From Huintestinicola sp050874005 (GTDB lineage Bacteria > Bacillota > Clostridia > Oscillospirales > Ruminococcaceae), in the NCBI RefSeq assembly GCF_050874005.1, contig NZ_JBNMJV010000009.1, forward strand, positions 22,485 through 86,484: 64,000 bases of DNA. The letters are read 5' to 3'. The position numbers and the translations under genes were made by a program. The notes under the pieces are model-generated. The model searched no databases, was not told the DNA's origin, and saw only the letters and a list, made by a program, of their open reading frames with translations. This document shows, piece after piece, positions 8,332 through 14,948 of this stretch; position 1 is the first letter of the stretch, and every line of letters begins with the position of its first letter.

Positions 8332-9417
8332 CTATGCGAGAATGCTGTCTATCTGCCTGTATACTATCCTGCTAAGAAGGTCAAGTCGTTCCTGATCGAC
8401 AGATATTTTTGGATGCTGTGAGAAAGTGAAGCCTTTTAGATTTTTGAGCTCCTGTCGGATATCATCAGTCAACAGTCCCCTTGCGGTGAAAATAAAGTCA
8501 GAGCCAATGGACGGTTTTATCTTTTTCAGGTACCAATCAATATTTTTAAGCTGATCATTATCGAGGTCAAAACATAAGGAGCGGTTATTATCAAACACAG
8601 GAGCCATTCTTATGACTTCCATAGAGTCATTATCCATAAGCACTCCGAAATTGCCCAAATGTCTGTCGATATTCAGAATAAGGCTGTCGAATATACACAT
8701 ACGTCTGAAAGCATTGCCACTGCCGATACGCTCAAAGTAATCGAGTAATGAAGCTATTGATTTCCCCCCCGTAACTACTCGTCCTGCCTTGACAAGTCCG
8801 AAATGCTCATCTGTGAAGAGTCGGCACTTGCTGACAAGCTTATGGTGAAGGAAATCCATATCATAAGATACATACTCATTACAGATGATCTCTGCAAGCT
8901 GTGAGGCGAGATATTCCGATAACGGCTCAAGCTCAAATGTGGCACTTCCGCTTTTACAGAGGTAGATCCCGTCAGATTCCCTTACCCAGCATTTTGCGTA
9001 TGAGCCGTCCGTTCCGAATTCGGGTGAAGTTGATGAAAGATCGGTATCACTTATAGCTCCATCGAATGCGGCATTTGCTATCATTTCATCAAATGAATTG
9101 CTGTAAAGGGATACATCTGCCCATTTAAGGCTGCTCCCTTCTTCCTTTACCCAGAAGGTATCGTTGAGAGAAACTGCGTGAGTGACCCGAATAAATCCAT
9201 CGATATCAGTACAGCCGTATCTTTCAAGCAGCTGCTCAATGTGCTTTCGGTGCTTGGGAGCTTTTCGTCTGTCAAGGAAAGTGAAAAGATCGACATAGCC
9301 TAAAGGTCTTAGGTCAGTGAACCACTCAAGCTCGGAAAGCTGAACTTCATCGTATTCATCACGTTCACAGCTGAACAGGAGCCAGGGGGTGTCTTTATTC
9401 ATAAGAACATATGTCAT
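8332..9417 (-). CDS. HipA-like kinase-fold protein (paralogue 2)
   Basis: The 361-residue protein is a paralogue of the gene at 995-2155. It shares the order TSPEFGTDGSYAKCWVR (near residues 130-146), NIDRHLGNFG (near 247) and APVFDNNRSL (near 272), with Asn replacing Gly in the DNG motif. The C-terminal 70 residues diverge. It has its own strong promoter and no antitoxin-like neighbour; acylphosphatase follows. Kinase activity is plausible from the catalytic Asp and metal-binding Asp, but the substrate is unknown. Confidence 0.75.
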   Translation of the reverse strand: MTYVLMNKDTPWLLFSCERDEYDEVQLSELEWFTDLRPLGYVDLFTFLDRRKAPKHRKHIEQLLERYGCTDIDGFIRVTHAVSLNDTFWVKEEGSSLKWADVSLYSNSFDEMIANAAFDGAISDTDLSSTSPEFGTDGSYAKCWVRESDGIYLCKSGSATFELEPLSEYLASQLAEIICNEYVSYDMDFLHHKLVSKCRLFTDEHFGLVKAGRVVTGGKSIASLLDYFERIGSGNAFRRMCIFDSLILNIDRHLGNFGVLMDNDSMEVIRMAPVFDNNRSLCFDLDNDQLKNIDWYLKKIKPSIGSDFIFTARGLLTDDIRQELKNLKGFTFSQHPKISVDQERLDLLSRIVYRQIDSILA

Positions 9418-9453
9418 TTTCTCACTTCCTTAGAATGGATTTATATTGTTATG

Positions 9454-9482
9454 ATTATACCACATATATTTGTGACTGTCAA
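9454..9482 (-). promoter_or_regulatory. sigma-A promoter of HipA-like gene 2 and acyP
   Basis: Minus-strand TTGACA (9477-9482) and TATAAT (9454-9459) with a 17-nt spacer. Confidence 0.75.
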
Positions 9483-9555
9483 ATATGGCTGATATGAAGC
9501 AATCGAATTTCATAATGTTTCATTTATATATTTTTATTATGTATCAATGCTTAAT

Positions 9556-9597
9556 CACATCATACCATTCTGCCGATTGGCGGAACGGTATGATGTG
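9556..9597. other. 19-bp inverted repeat at edge of mobile island
   Basis: CACATCATACC and GGTATGATGTG close a 19-nt-arm hairpin with a GATT loop and two imperfect positions (one wobble, one mismatch on either strand). TTCTTTTATTTC follows on the plus strand. It may be a terminator or mark the island boundary; no other function can be read. The rest of 9418-9700 holds only the promoter at 9454-9482. Confidence 0.5.
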
Positions 9598-9720
9598 TTC
9601 TTTTATTTCCATAAATATATCCTTTTTAAGGAACTAAAAAAGGAACCTTTTATGGGGTGGAATAAGAATTGATATATTCTGCCGAATTATGTAAAATTAT
9701 GTTGAAGGGAGTGAACGACC

Positions 9721-10056
9721 ACGAATATCGATTTAGACAACCTTGATGAAACCGGTATCTATGAAGCACTTGGCGTTGAAGGTCACGAAGATGATGCGCT
9801 TAATGACAGCTATCTCGATCTTTACGAACTTCTGGGCAAAGAAGCTATGCTGAAGCTGTTCAAGCATTTCCGAGGGGACAAGATTGAATGTCCTATGAGA
9901 ATGTACCGTGCGGAATACATAGCCGACCTTGCCAAGCAGACAACCGACAGACGTGAACGTGCTAAGATTGCCCGTGCGGGTGGATATACCATTAAATTCA
10001 TTGAGGGTATACTCAGCAAGCGTAAAAATGAAAATGATGGTAAAGGAGAAATGTGA
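9721..10056 (+). CDS. small Mor-like helix-turn-helix protein with apparently lost ATG
   Basis: A coding-like frame of about 111 codons runs to the stop at 10054-10056. Its first in-frame ATG is only at 9847, yet the 41 codons before it read as normal protein (acidic, helical) and begin at an ACG (9721) placed 9 nt after GAAGGGAG. The best explanation is an ATG-to-ACG change at the original start, or a rare ACG start. The segment LLGKEAMLKLFKHFRGDKI and the helix-turn-helix-like C-terminus resemble phage Mor-type activators; this is a weak family call. Small phage-like genes follow directly. Confidence 0.4.
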   Translation, partial: TNIDLDNLDETGIYEALGVEGHEDDALNDSYLDLYELLGKEAMLKLFKHFRGDKIECPMRMYRAEYIADLAKQTTDRRERAKIARAGGYTIKFIEGILSKRKNENDGKGEM

Positions 10057-10057
10057 A

Positions 10058-10273
10058 ATGTCAAAGATGAGATTACATCCCAAAAATCATAAAAATTGTA
10101 TTTTCTGTACGAATTGGATGGGAAATACAGAATTAAGGTTTATAAGTACTATGGTTGGTTATGAATTTGAAGCATCCGCTAAGGGCAAATGTTTACATGG
10201 TTCTGAGCACCCTGCTTCTTATGGTTGCACAAGATTTTTTGAGCCAAATAGCCAAGCCAAAAAACTTATGTAA
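10058..10273 (+). CDS. small Cys-rich hypothetical protein
   Basis: A 71-residue protein starts at ATG 10058, 9 nt after AAGGAG, immediately after the previous stop. Cys residues in CIFC and further single Cys residues suggest a small zinc-binding fold. I do not recognise the family. It belongs to a run of small phage- or plasmid-like genes. Confidence 0.5.
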   Translation: MSKMRLHPKNHKNCIFCTNWMGNTELRFISTMVGYEFEASAKGKCLHGSEHPASYGCTRFFEPNSQAKKLM

Positions 10274-10295
10274 GTGAGTTGTGGTGATATAAAGT

Positions 10296-10760
10296 ATGGG
10301 ACTATTTGATATACTAGAAAAAGCATATTCCAAATTTGAAGAATATTCCCCACAAGTAATGGATGCAATGATGAAAGAAATGGAAAATATAGAAAAGAAA
10401 CGAGAAAAAACTGAAAGGAAGATTGATGAAAAAAAAGAAACATATGAGGGATTCACATTAAGGCAGCTAAATAAAAAACTTTCTCTGCTTAAGCCCAAAA
10501 ATGATCCCAATTACAGTTTGAAAAAAACAGCAATTTCCAGAATAGTCCGAGAACGTGAATGTCAAATTAATCACTATATGAGCGAATACTCTGGATTACC
10601 AAGTTCTATCTTGAAATTGGAACGCACGAATGTTATTAATGGCAGAGCCAATTATGGGAATGAGTCCTTCAGATGTCAGGAATTAACTGAAGTTGAAGCT
10701 GAAATCAGGTTAATTGCAATAGACAAAATACTTAGTGAAAGAAAAAACGGAGAATATTAA
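10296..10760 (+). CDS. hypothetical coiled-coil protein
   Basis: A 154-residue protein that is very rich in Lys and Glu between residues 25 and 50 and probably forms a coiled coil there. Its codons are AT-rich compared with the housekeeping genes, consistent with mobile origin. No family is recognised. Its ribosome site is weak (GTGGTG). Confidence 0.5.
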   Translation: MGLFDILEKAYSKFEEYSPQVMDAMMKEMENIEKKREKTERKIDEKKETYEGFTLRQLNKKLSLLKPKNDPNYSLKKTAISRIVRERECQINHYMSEYSGLPSSILKLERTNVINGRANYGNESFRCQELTEVEAEIRLIAIDKILSERKNGEY

Positions 10761-10777
10761 TTAAGGAGATGTTAGAT

Positions 10778-11086
10778 ATGTTATTTGGTCCAAAGAAACT
10801 TCCGAGAATTCCCGGTGATCTTGTTTCCTACATTCAGATTGAAACAGAGGCTATCAAGGATTACAACGATAAGCAGATGATATCCAGCTATTGCCTCAGC
10901 AAGCTTAAAACTGTTGAATGGTATATTGATCTGCTTAGACATGGTTCTGAAAAGTATATTGTTCCGCATAGGCGTGAAGAGCTGGAGTATATCCGTGACC
11001 AGCTCCGTGCTTGTCACAGAGAGATCATGGCTGTAAAGATCAAAAAAACTAATAGCAGTCCATATCCTAAAGGCTATGAAGGGTGA
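10778..11086 (+). CDS. hypothetical protein
   Basis: A 102-residue protein starting MLFGPKKLPRIPGD. The ATG at 10778 is chosen because AAGGAG (10763-10768) lies 9 nt upstream but abuts the earlier in-frame ATG at 10769. The sequence is mostly helical with many charged residues and no recognised motif. It ends before a strong hairpin. Confidence 0.55.
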   Translation: MLFGPKKLPRIPGDLVSYIQIETEAIKDYNDKQMISSYCLSKLKTVEWYIDLLRHGSEKYIVPHRREELEYIRDQLRACHREIMAVKIKKTNSSPYPKGYEG

Positions 11087-11099
11087 CAGAGCAAACTTT

Positions 11100-11127
11100 G
11101 AATGGGAGAGCACCTGCTCTCCCATTC
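11100..11127 (+). terminator. perfect 13-bp hairpin after the small-gene cluster
   Basis: GAATGGGAGAGCA pairs perfectly with TGCTCTCCCATTC around a 2-nt CC loop. The T tract afterwards is poor, so it may be a terminator or an RNA-stabilising hairpin. Confidence 0.55.
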
Positions 11128-11160
11128 ATGCTATATTTATTCAATAGAGGTGAAACATAA

Positions 11161-11355
11161 ATGAAAAATATTCCTCCTTGCAACAAGTGTCCATATAAAC
11201 TTGGACTAATCCAGACACTAAAGAATCCATGCCCGCAGTGTAAAATTGAAGGGTATAAAATGATTGATGTATTCAGAAGTCAGACAGGATATTTTGGCTC
11301 AGAAGAAATTATACATGAATCAAATAAAAGCAAAAGAATGAAAAATGGGATCTGA
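11161..11355 (+). CDS. small zinc-ribbon-like hypothetical protein
   Basis: A 64-residue protein with two Cys pairs, CNKC and CPQC, 18-20 residues apart, fitting a small zinc ribbon. AGAGG lies 9 nt before the ATG. No family is recognised. It is the last gene of the phage-like cluster and ends ahead of a terminator. Confidence 0.5.
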   Translation: MKNIPPCNKCPYKLGLIQTLKNPCPQCKIEGYKMIDVFRSQTGYFGSEEIIHESNKSKRMKNGI

Positions 11356-11455
11356 AAACGAAACCGTGTAAATGCACTACAAATCTCTGATGACCAAACT
11401 AGATTAACTTTGTATGTTTTGGTTCGCCGAAATTATCAATTTAAGTTAATGCCTT

Positions 11456-11497
11456 GAAACCCTGTTGTATGCAGGGTTTCGGGCATTTTTCTTTTTA
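11456..11497 (+). terminator. intrinsic terminator
   Basis: GAAACCCTG/CAGGGTTTC with a 7-nt loop, followed by GGGCATTTTTCTTTTT. The remainder of 11356-11756 holds no gene that I can support; a short direct repeat GGGAGACAAAT occurs twice near 11722-11745. Confidence 0.75.
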
Positions 11498-11756
11498 TTG
11501 GGATTTTGATTTTTTTTAGCTGAAATGGCAGTTTTTATTATGGTAAGCATCAAACAACATATCAATATGATTTGCTTTGCCTTCATAGTTTCTTCATACG
11601 TAATAAAAAAACAGTAACGCCAACCATAGTATTGTTGCCCATACCGAAATCACATTTTTCTGTGTATCTTACTATAATCATTCATAGCGTTAAAGCGTCT
11701 ATTCTACGTTGTTTCAGATTTGGGAGACAAATGGGAGACAAATCCATGTCCTTATA

Positions 11757-11842
11757 TCATACTATCTCAAATTCATAATCTCCGTGAACGGGTATATTCT
11801 TCGACTCGATACGGTCAACAGAACCCCATCTGAGGTTTTCAA
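11757..11842 (-). pseudogene. C-terminal fragment of a second acylphosphatase gene
   Basis: On the minus strand this encodes LENLRWGSVDRIESKNIP and a further 10 residues before a TGA stop. It matches the last 28 codons of acyP (8043-8315) apart from one Ser-to-Asn change and a different final residue. Most nucleotide differences are at third codon positions, so the fragment derives from a diverged functional gene and not from a recent copy. The 5' two thirds are missing; similarity stops about 65 nt before the IS256 transposase start, suggesting that IS activity or a deletion removed them. Confidence 0.75.
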
Positions 11843-11908
11843 GGAGGCTGAATATCCAACTGTGTAAATGCCAATAATACCCACAAAGAAATTTGGAGGT
11901 AAAGAATT

Positions 11909-12157
11909 ATGGCAAACAGAAATCACGGTTTAAGCGAAAAGGAAATGGAGCTTGTAAAGCTTCTCATGGCAGATTGCGAAAGCACAGGAGATATTCAGGC
12001 AAAATTAAAGCGATTATTCGCCGGAACTATCGAGCAGATGCTTGAAGCAGAGATGGACGAGCATCTCGGTTATGAGAAAAATTCTGTCCTCGAAAACAAC
12101 TCCGGCAACAGCAGAAATGGTTACGGTATTATACCATTTTTCTCCTGCTTTGTATAG
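11909..12157 (+). pseudogene. IS256-family transposase, N-terminal fragment
   Basis: The first 73 residues (MANRNHGLSEKEMELVKLL and the motif EMDEHLGYEKNS, then NNSGNSRNGYG) are the N-terminus of an IS256/Mutator-type transposase, normally about 400 residues. Homology stops at about 12129 and eight unrelated codons follow to a stop. The DDE catalytic domain is absent, so it is inactive. TTTGGAGG precedes the ATG. A possible terminal repeat, CTGTGTAAATGCC, lies about 50 nt upstream of the start. Confidence 0.85.
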
Positions 12158-12186
12158 GGGTTTTTAGAGGTTGCCATATACCTTTT

Positions 12187-12606
12187 TTAAACAAACTCGT
12201 CCATCATCTCAATCAAAGCAAACATAAACTCTTCCTCGTCATATTTATTGAAATCGGGAATCATCTGCTTAATTATTTCAAATCCCGTGTTTGCATATTC
12301 TTCTGCAATACCATATACAACATTTGTATCGGTGATCTGATTTTCCTGACCGCTTTTGCGAAGTTCATCAACAGCCACGGAATAAATGAACGACATTAAC
12401 GAATCCTTGCCTTTGGCAGAGTTTTCAAGGATAAATCCAAGTTTTGCCTTTGAAGGTGTTCTCTCTCCCTTGTTCACTCCGAGAGCAAGAGCTATCATAA
12501 AAATATCCGCTCTTTCTCCGTTTGTTTTCATATTAAGCAGATCCACCCTGTCAAAATCTTCTATCAGATCCTTGTACTGAGTTCCGATTGAAAGTCTGTC
12601 AGCCAT
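12187..12606 (-). CDS. hypothetical protein downstream of a DndD-like ATPase
   Basis: A 139-residue, mostly helical acidic protein starting MADRLSIGTQYKDLIEDFD. I do not recognise the family. It starts 4 nt after the stop of the DndD/Rad50-like ATPase fragment, so it was a downstream member of that operon. Since the ATPase has lost its N-terminus and promoter, this gene is probably an orphan of a decayed DNA-modification or defence system. Confidence 0.6.
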   Translation of the reverse strand: MADRLSIGTQYKDLIEDFDRVDLLNMKTNGERADIFMIALALGVNKGERTPSKAKLGFILENSAKGKDSLMSFIYSVAVDELRKSGQENQITDTNVVYGIAEEYANTGFEIIKQMIPDFNKYDEEEFMFALIEMMDEFV

Positions 12607-12610
12607 CAGA

Positions 12611-13405
12611 TCACCTCATTTCTGTAGTTATCTCGTCTGTAACAAGCTTTGATACAGTCGATGCTGTACTGTCATTCAGTACCGATTTTATTTCATCCGA
12701 ATACTCAGAGGGTGTAAACGCAAGAATAATCTGCTTTTTCTTGCTTATATCAAGCAGCACCCGAGCAAAATTCTCTCTGTTTTCATCAGATACACGTCCA
12801 ACGGGAGTGTCAATGAAAAGGAGATTATCATAACCCGAAACCTCGTGAACAGCAAGAGTAAAAGCAAGTGCAAGTAGTTCCTTTTCCGCTGCCGAACAGC
12901 TGTTAAGGCACGATGACATTGTAATCTTATGATACAGCTTCAATCTGAAATTTGCATCAAGTTCTACCCTGCCGTATGTACCCTTTTTCCATATCAGCGC
13001 ATCAAACAGCTCCATTGTCTTGCCCTCAAGCTGTGTTGTTATATCGGTTACTATTCCATTTTTGATTTTTACAAGCAGATCCTTTGCTCTCTGAACAAAT
13101 TCGTATTTTTCTCTGATTTCCTTGCACGCTTGATTTGCTGCCAGAGCATCGGAATACTCCTTGTTTTTCTCCTGCAGCTTTTTCCTCATAGACTCCAGCT
13201 GTTCCTTATACTTGCCTATCTTTTCACGGTTGGAATCTCTGAGTTTTTCGTTATCTTCTCTCTGATGTGTAGCAGCTTCAATTTCTTCAATGCCTGTTAC
13301 GGTAGATATTCTCTTGAAAAGGGTATCATTTTCTTCCTGAAGCTTCCCGATTTTTTCATTTGTCTTGTTCAACCTGTCAAACAATGCTTTTTTCGCAGAC
13401 TCATA
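12611..13405 (-). pseudogene. DndD/Rad50-like ATPase, C-terminal fragment
   Basis: About 265 residues are recognisable. A long coiled coil (starting ESAKKALFDRLNK) leads into CSAAEKELLALAF, the ABC-type signature motif, and NLLFIDTPVGRVSDENR, the Walker B and D-loop, as in DndD, SbcC and Rad50-like ATPases. The N-terminal Walker A half is missing. The open frame continues to 13630, but the first 77 codons lie opposite another coding frame and look unrelated, so the junction is near 13405. DndD-type proteins take part in phosphorothioate DNA systems; assignment beyond the ATPase class is inference. Confidence 0.7.
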
Positions 13406-13593
13406 TGGTGATGGAACTCTGCCCAAGGGATACAAGTGATGGGAAACCTCACAAAATTGATCCTTTAGATACTTTTCTGTCAGCCTTGTCGGTTGAAAGT
13501 GAATTTCTTGACAAGATTTCAGAGAAGATCCATCTGGACGAATTGGTGGCGGAATTTTTTGAGTCCTCACCTGAATGTGTAGATGGACAATAA
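13405..13593 (+). pseudogene. C-terminal fragment of an unknown protein
   Basis: A 62-codon plus-strand frame ending DELVAEFFESSPECVDGQ reads like the C-terminus of a normal acidic protein. It has no ribosome site, and its start coincides with the breakpoint of the ATPase fragment on the other strand. It is probably the tail of a gene from the same mobile element as the relaxase. Family unknown. Confidence 0.35.
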
Positions 13594-13610
13594 CTGATTT
13601 GAGAGGTGCC

Positions 13611-13659
13611 GACCAAATCGGAAGCAGCACGAATACTAAACTGTTTTTAAGATTTGGTC
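13611..13659. other. inverted repeat upstream of the relaxase, candidate oriT
   Basis: GACCAAATC (13611-13619) and GATTTGGTC (13651-13659) are perfect inverted repeats 31 nt apart, 38 nt before the relaxase start. Origins of transfer of MobA/MobL systems often lie just upstream of the relaxase and contain such repeats. No nick site can be assigned by eye. Confidence 0.35.
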
Positions 13660-13697
13660 ACCGCCTTCCAATATATCTACAGAAAGGAATGATTACA

Positions 13698-14468
13698 ATG
13701 GCAAACTACTACTTTGATGCAAGTATCATCAACCGAAAAAATGGATCAGTGACCAGACGGTGCAGCTACATAAGCGGAAAGCGGTTATACGACAGCTACA
13801 AAGGAGAGCACTGCTACAACGAAAGGCATGATGTGGTCTATTCCAACATATACCTGCCGCATGGTGTTCCCGATGAGTATAACGACATGCAGACCATATG
13901 TACAAAGCTTGAAGAGGCAGAACACCGCAGAGATGCCCGTACTGCCCGCTGCTTTATCGGTTCTCTGCCCAATGAATTATCAATTGGCGATTGGATACGT
14001 ATTGTAAGCGAATTCGTAAAACCAAATTTTACGGAACACAATCTATGTTCAATTGCCGCAATTCATAGGGGTGAGGATATCTTTGACCCATCGAGGAATA
14101 ATCCGCATGTACACATTGTTGTATCAACCAGAACAATTGATGCTGACGGTTTCAGCAAAAAGAAGTTCCGTGAATATGACAAGCCCATTTACATAATGCA
14201 CTGGCGTGAGCATTGGGCTGATGTACAAAACAGAGCCTATGAGCGAAATGGTCTGGACATACGTGTCAGCCACGAAACGCTTGAAAAGCAAGGTATCGAC
14301 CGTGAACCTGTAAAACACCTTTCCTTAATTGACTGGCAGAAGGAACTGCGTGGAGAACATACAGAAGCAGGCGATGAAAATCGTTTAATAAGGAAACGAA
14401 ATCAGGAACGTTCTCGTCAGGCGGAGCTGCAGCGTGAGCTTGAATCTGAAATTGATATATATCGTTAA
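13698..14468 (+). CDS. MobA/MobL-family relaxase, short form
   Basis: The 256-residue protein is a MobA/MobL relaxase domain: the N-terminal YYFDASIINRKNGSVTRR, a mid segment FTEHNLCSIAAIH, and HVHIVVSTR, the HxH metal-binding strand of HUH endonucleases. It would nick and bind oriT during plasmid or element mobilisation. The family usually has an additional helicase, primase or coiled-coil region and is 400 residues or longer; here the frame ends soon after the nuclease domain, so it may be truncated. ATG 13698 follows AGAAAGGA. Confidence 0.8.
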   Translation: MANYYFDASIINRKNGSVTRRCSYISGKRLYDSYKGEHCYNERHDVVYSNIYLPHGVPDEYNDMQTICTKLEEAEHRRDARTARCFIGSLPNELSIGDWIRIVSEFVKPNFTEHNLCSIAAIHRGEDIFDPSRNNPHVHIVVSTRTIDADGFSKKKFREYDKPIYIMHWREHWADVQNRAYERNGLDIRVSHETLEKQGIDREPVKHLSLIDWQKELRGEHTEAGDENRLIRKRNQERSRQAELQRELESEIDIYR

Positions 14469-14688
14469 TTTTGGCAGTCTATGCCGTATATAAGAGTTTC
14501 GATTCCATTATGAGCTGCAACGAGATTACGATTTAAAGATAGCAGATTTTTATTCTTGCTTTCGTATTAAGTAAAGATATATTTATATATTATCAGATTG
14601 AGGTGAGGAAAAATGTTCAAAATATATTACTCTGAATCCCGGAATATATTTTCCAAAACAGAGAAAAATAACCTCAGGAGGTATATTT

Positions 14689-14832
14689 ATGACAACAGAA
14701 GAAAAAGCGGATAAGCTCTATCTGAAAAAGCTTACCCTCAAAGCCTGGACGATGATACTCCACAAGCAGGGTAAAATCAGTCTCGCCAAATGCAACAAAA
14801 TGATCGCAATGATCGAAAAGCTGGCGGCGTAA
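14689..14832 (+). CDS. 47-residue protein ahead of the serine recombinase
   Basis: A short gene with AGGAGG 7 nt before its ATG encodes MTTEEKADKLYLKK through a basic helix to EKLAA. Good ribosome site, sensible codon use and a terminator right after the stop support it as real. Similar tiny helical proteins with a SHOCT-like ending (helix, KQGKIS turn, helix) are often found beside large serine recombinases; whether they control excision is unknown. Confidence 0.6.
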   Translation: MTTEEKADKLYLKKLTLKAWTMILHKQGKISLAKCNKMIAMIEKLAA

Positions 14833-14836
14833 TAAT

Positions 14837-14862
14837 GGGCAGGAGCTATCCTGCCCTTTTTT
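14837..14862 (+). terminator. intrinsic terminator
   Basis: Perfect 8-bp stem GGGCAGGA/TCCTGCCC with loop GCTA, followed by six T residues. Confidence 0.85.
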
Positions 14863-14883
14863 CACAAAAACATACGAAACGTC

Positions 14884-14912
14884 TTGACAAAAAGCGTTTG
14901 GTATGGTAACAT
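14884..14912 (+). promoter_or_regulatory. sigma-A promoter of the serine recombinase
   Basis: TTGACA (14884-14889) and TAACAT (14907-14912) with a 17-nt spacer, followed by AGGAGG and the ATG at 14949. Confidence 0.65.
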
Positions 14913-14948
14913 CAAAATATAACCTATGATACATACAGGAGGTTCCTT

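Noticed and set aside
8043..11842. acyP as target gene with displaced 3' end marking an integrated element
   Set aside because: The fragment lies on the 5' side of acyP and not beyond its 3' end, and its differences are old, mostly synonymous changes.
13408..13630. N-terminal 77 codons of the DndD-like frame
   Set aside because: They are antisense to another coding-like frame, lack similarity to the ATPase coiled coil and have no ribosome site.
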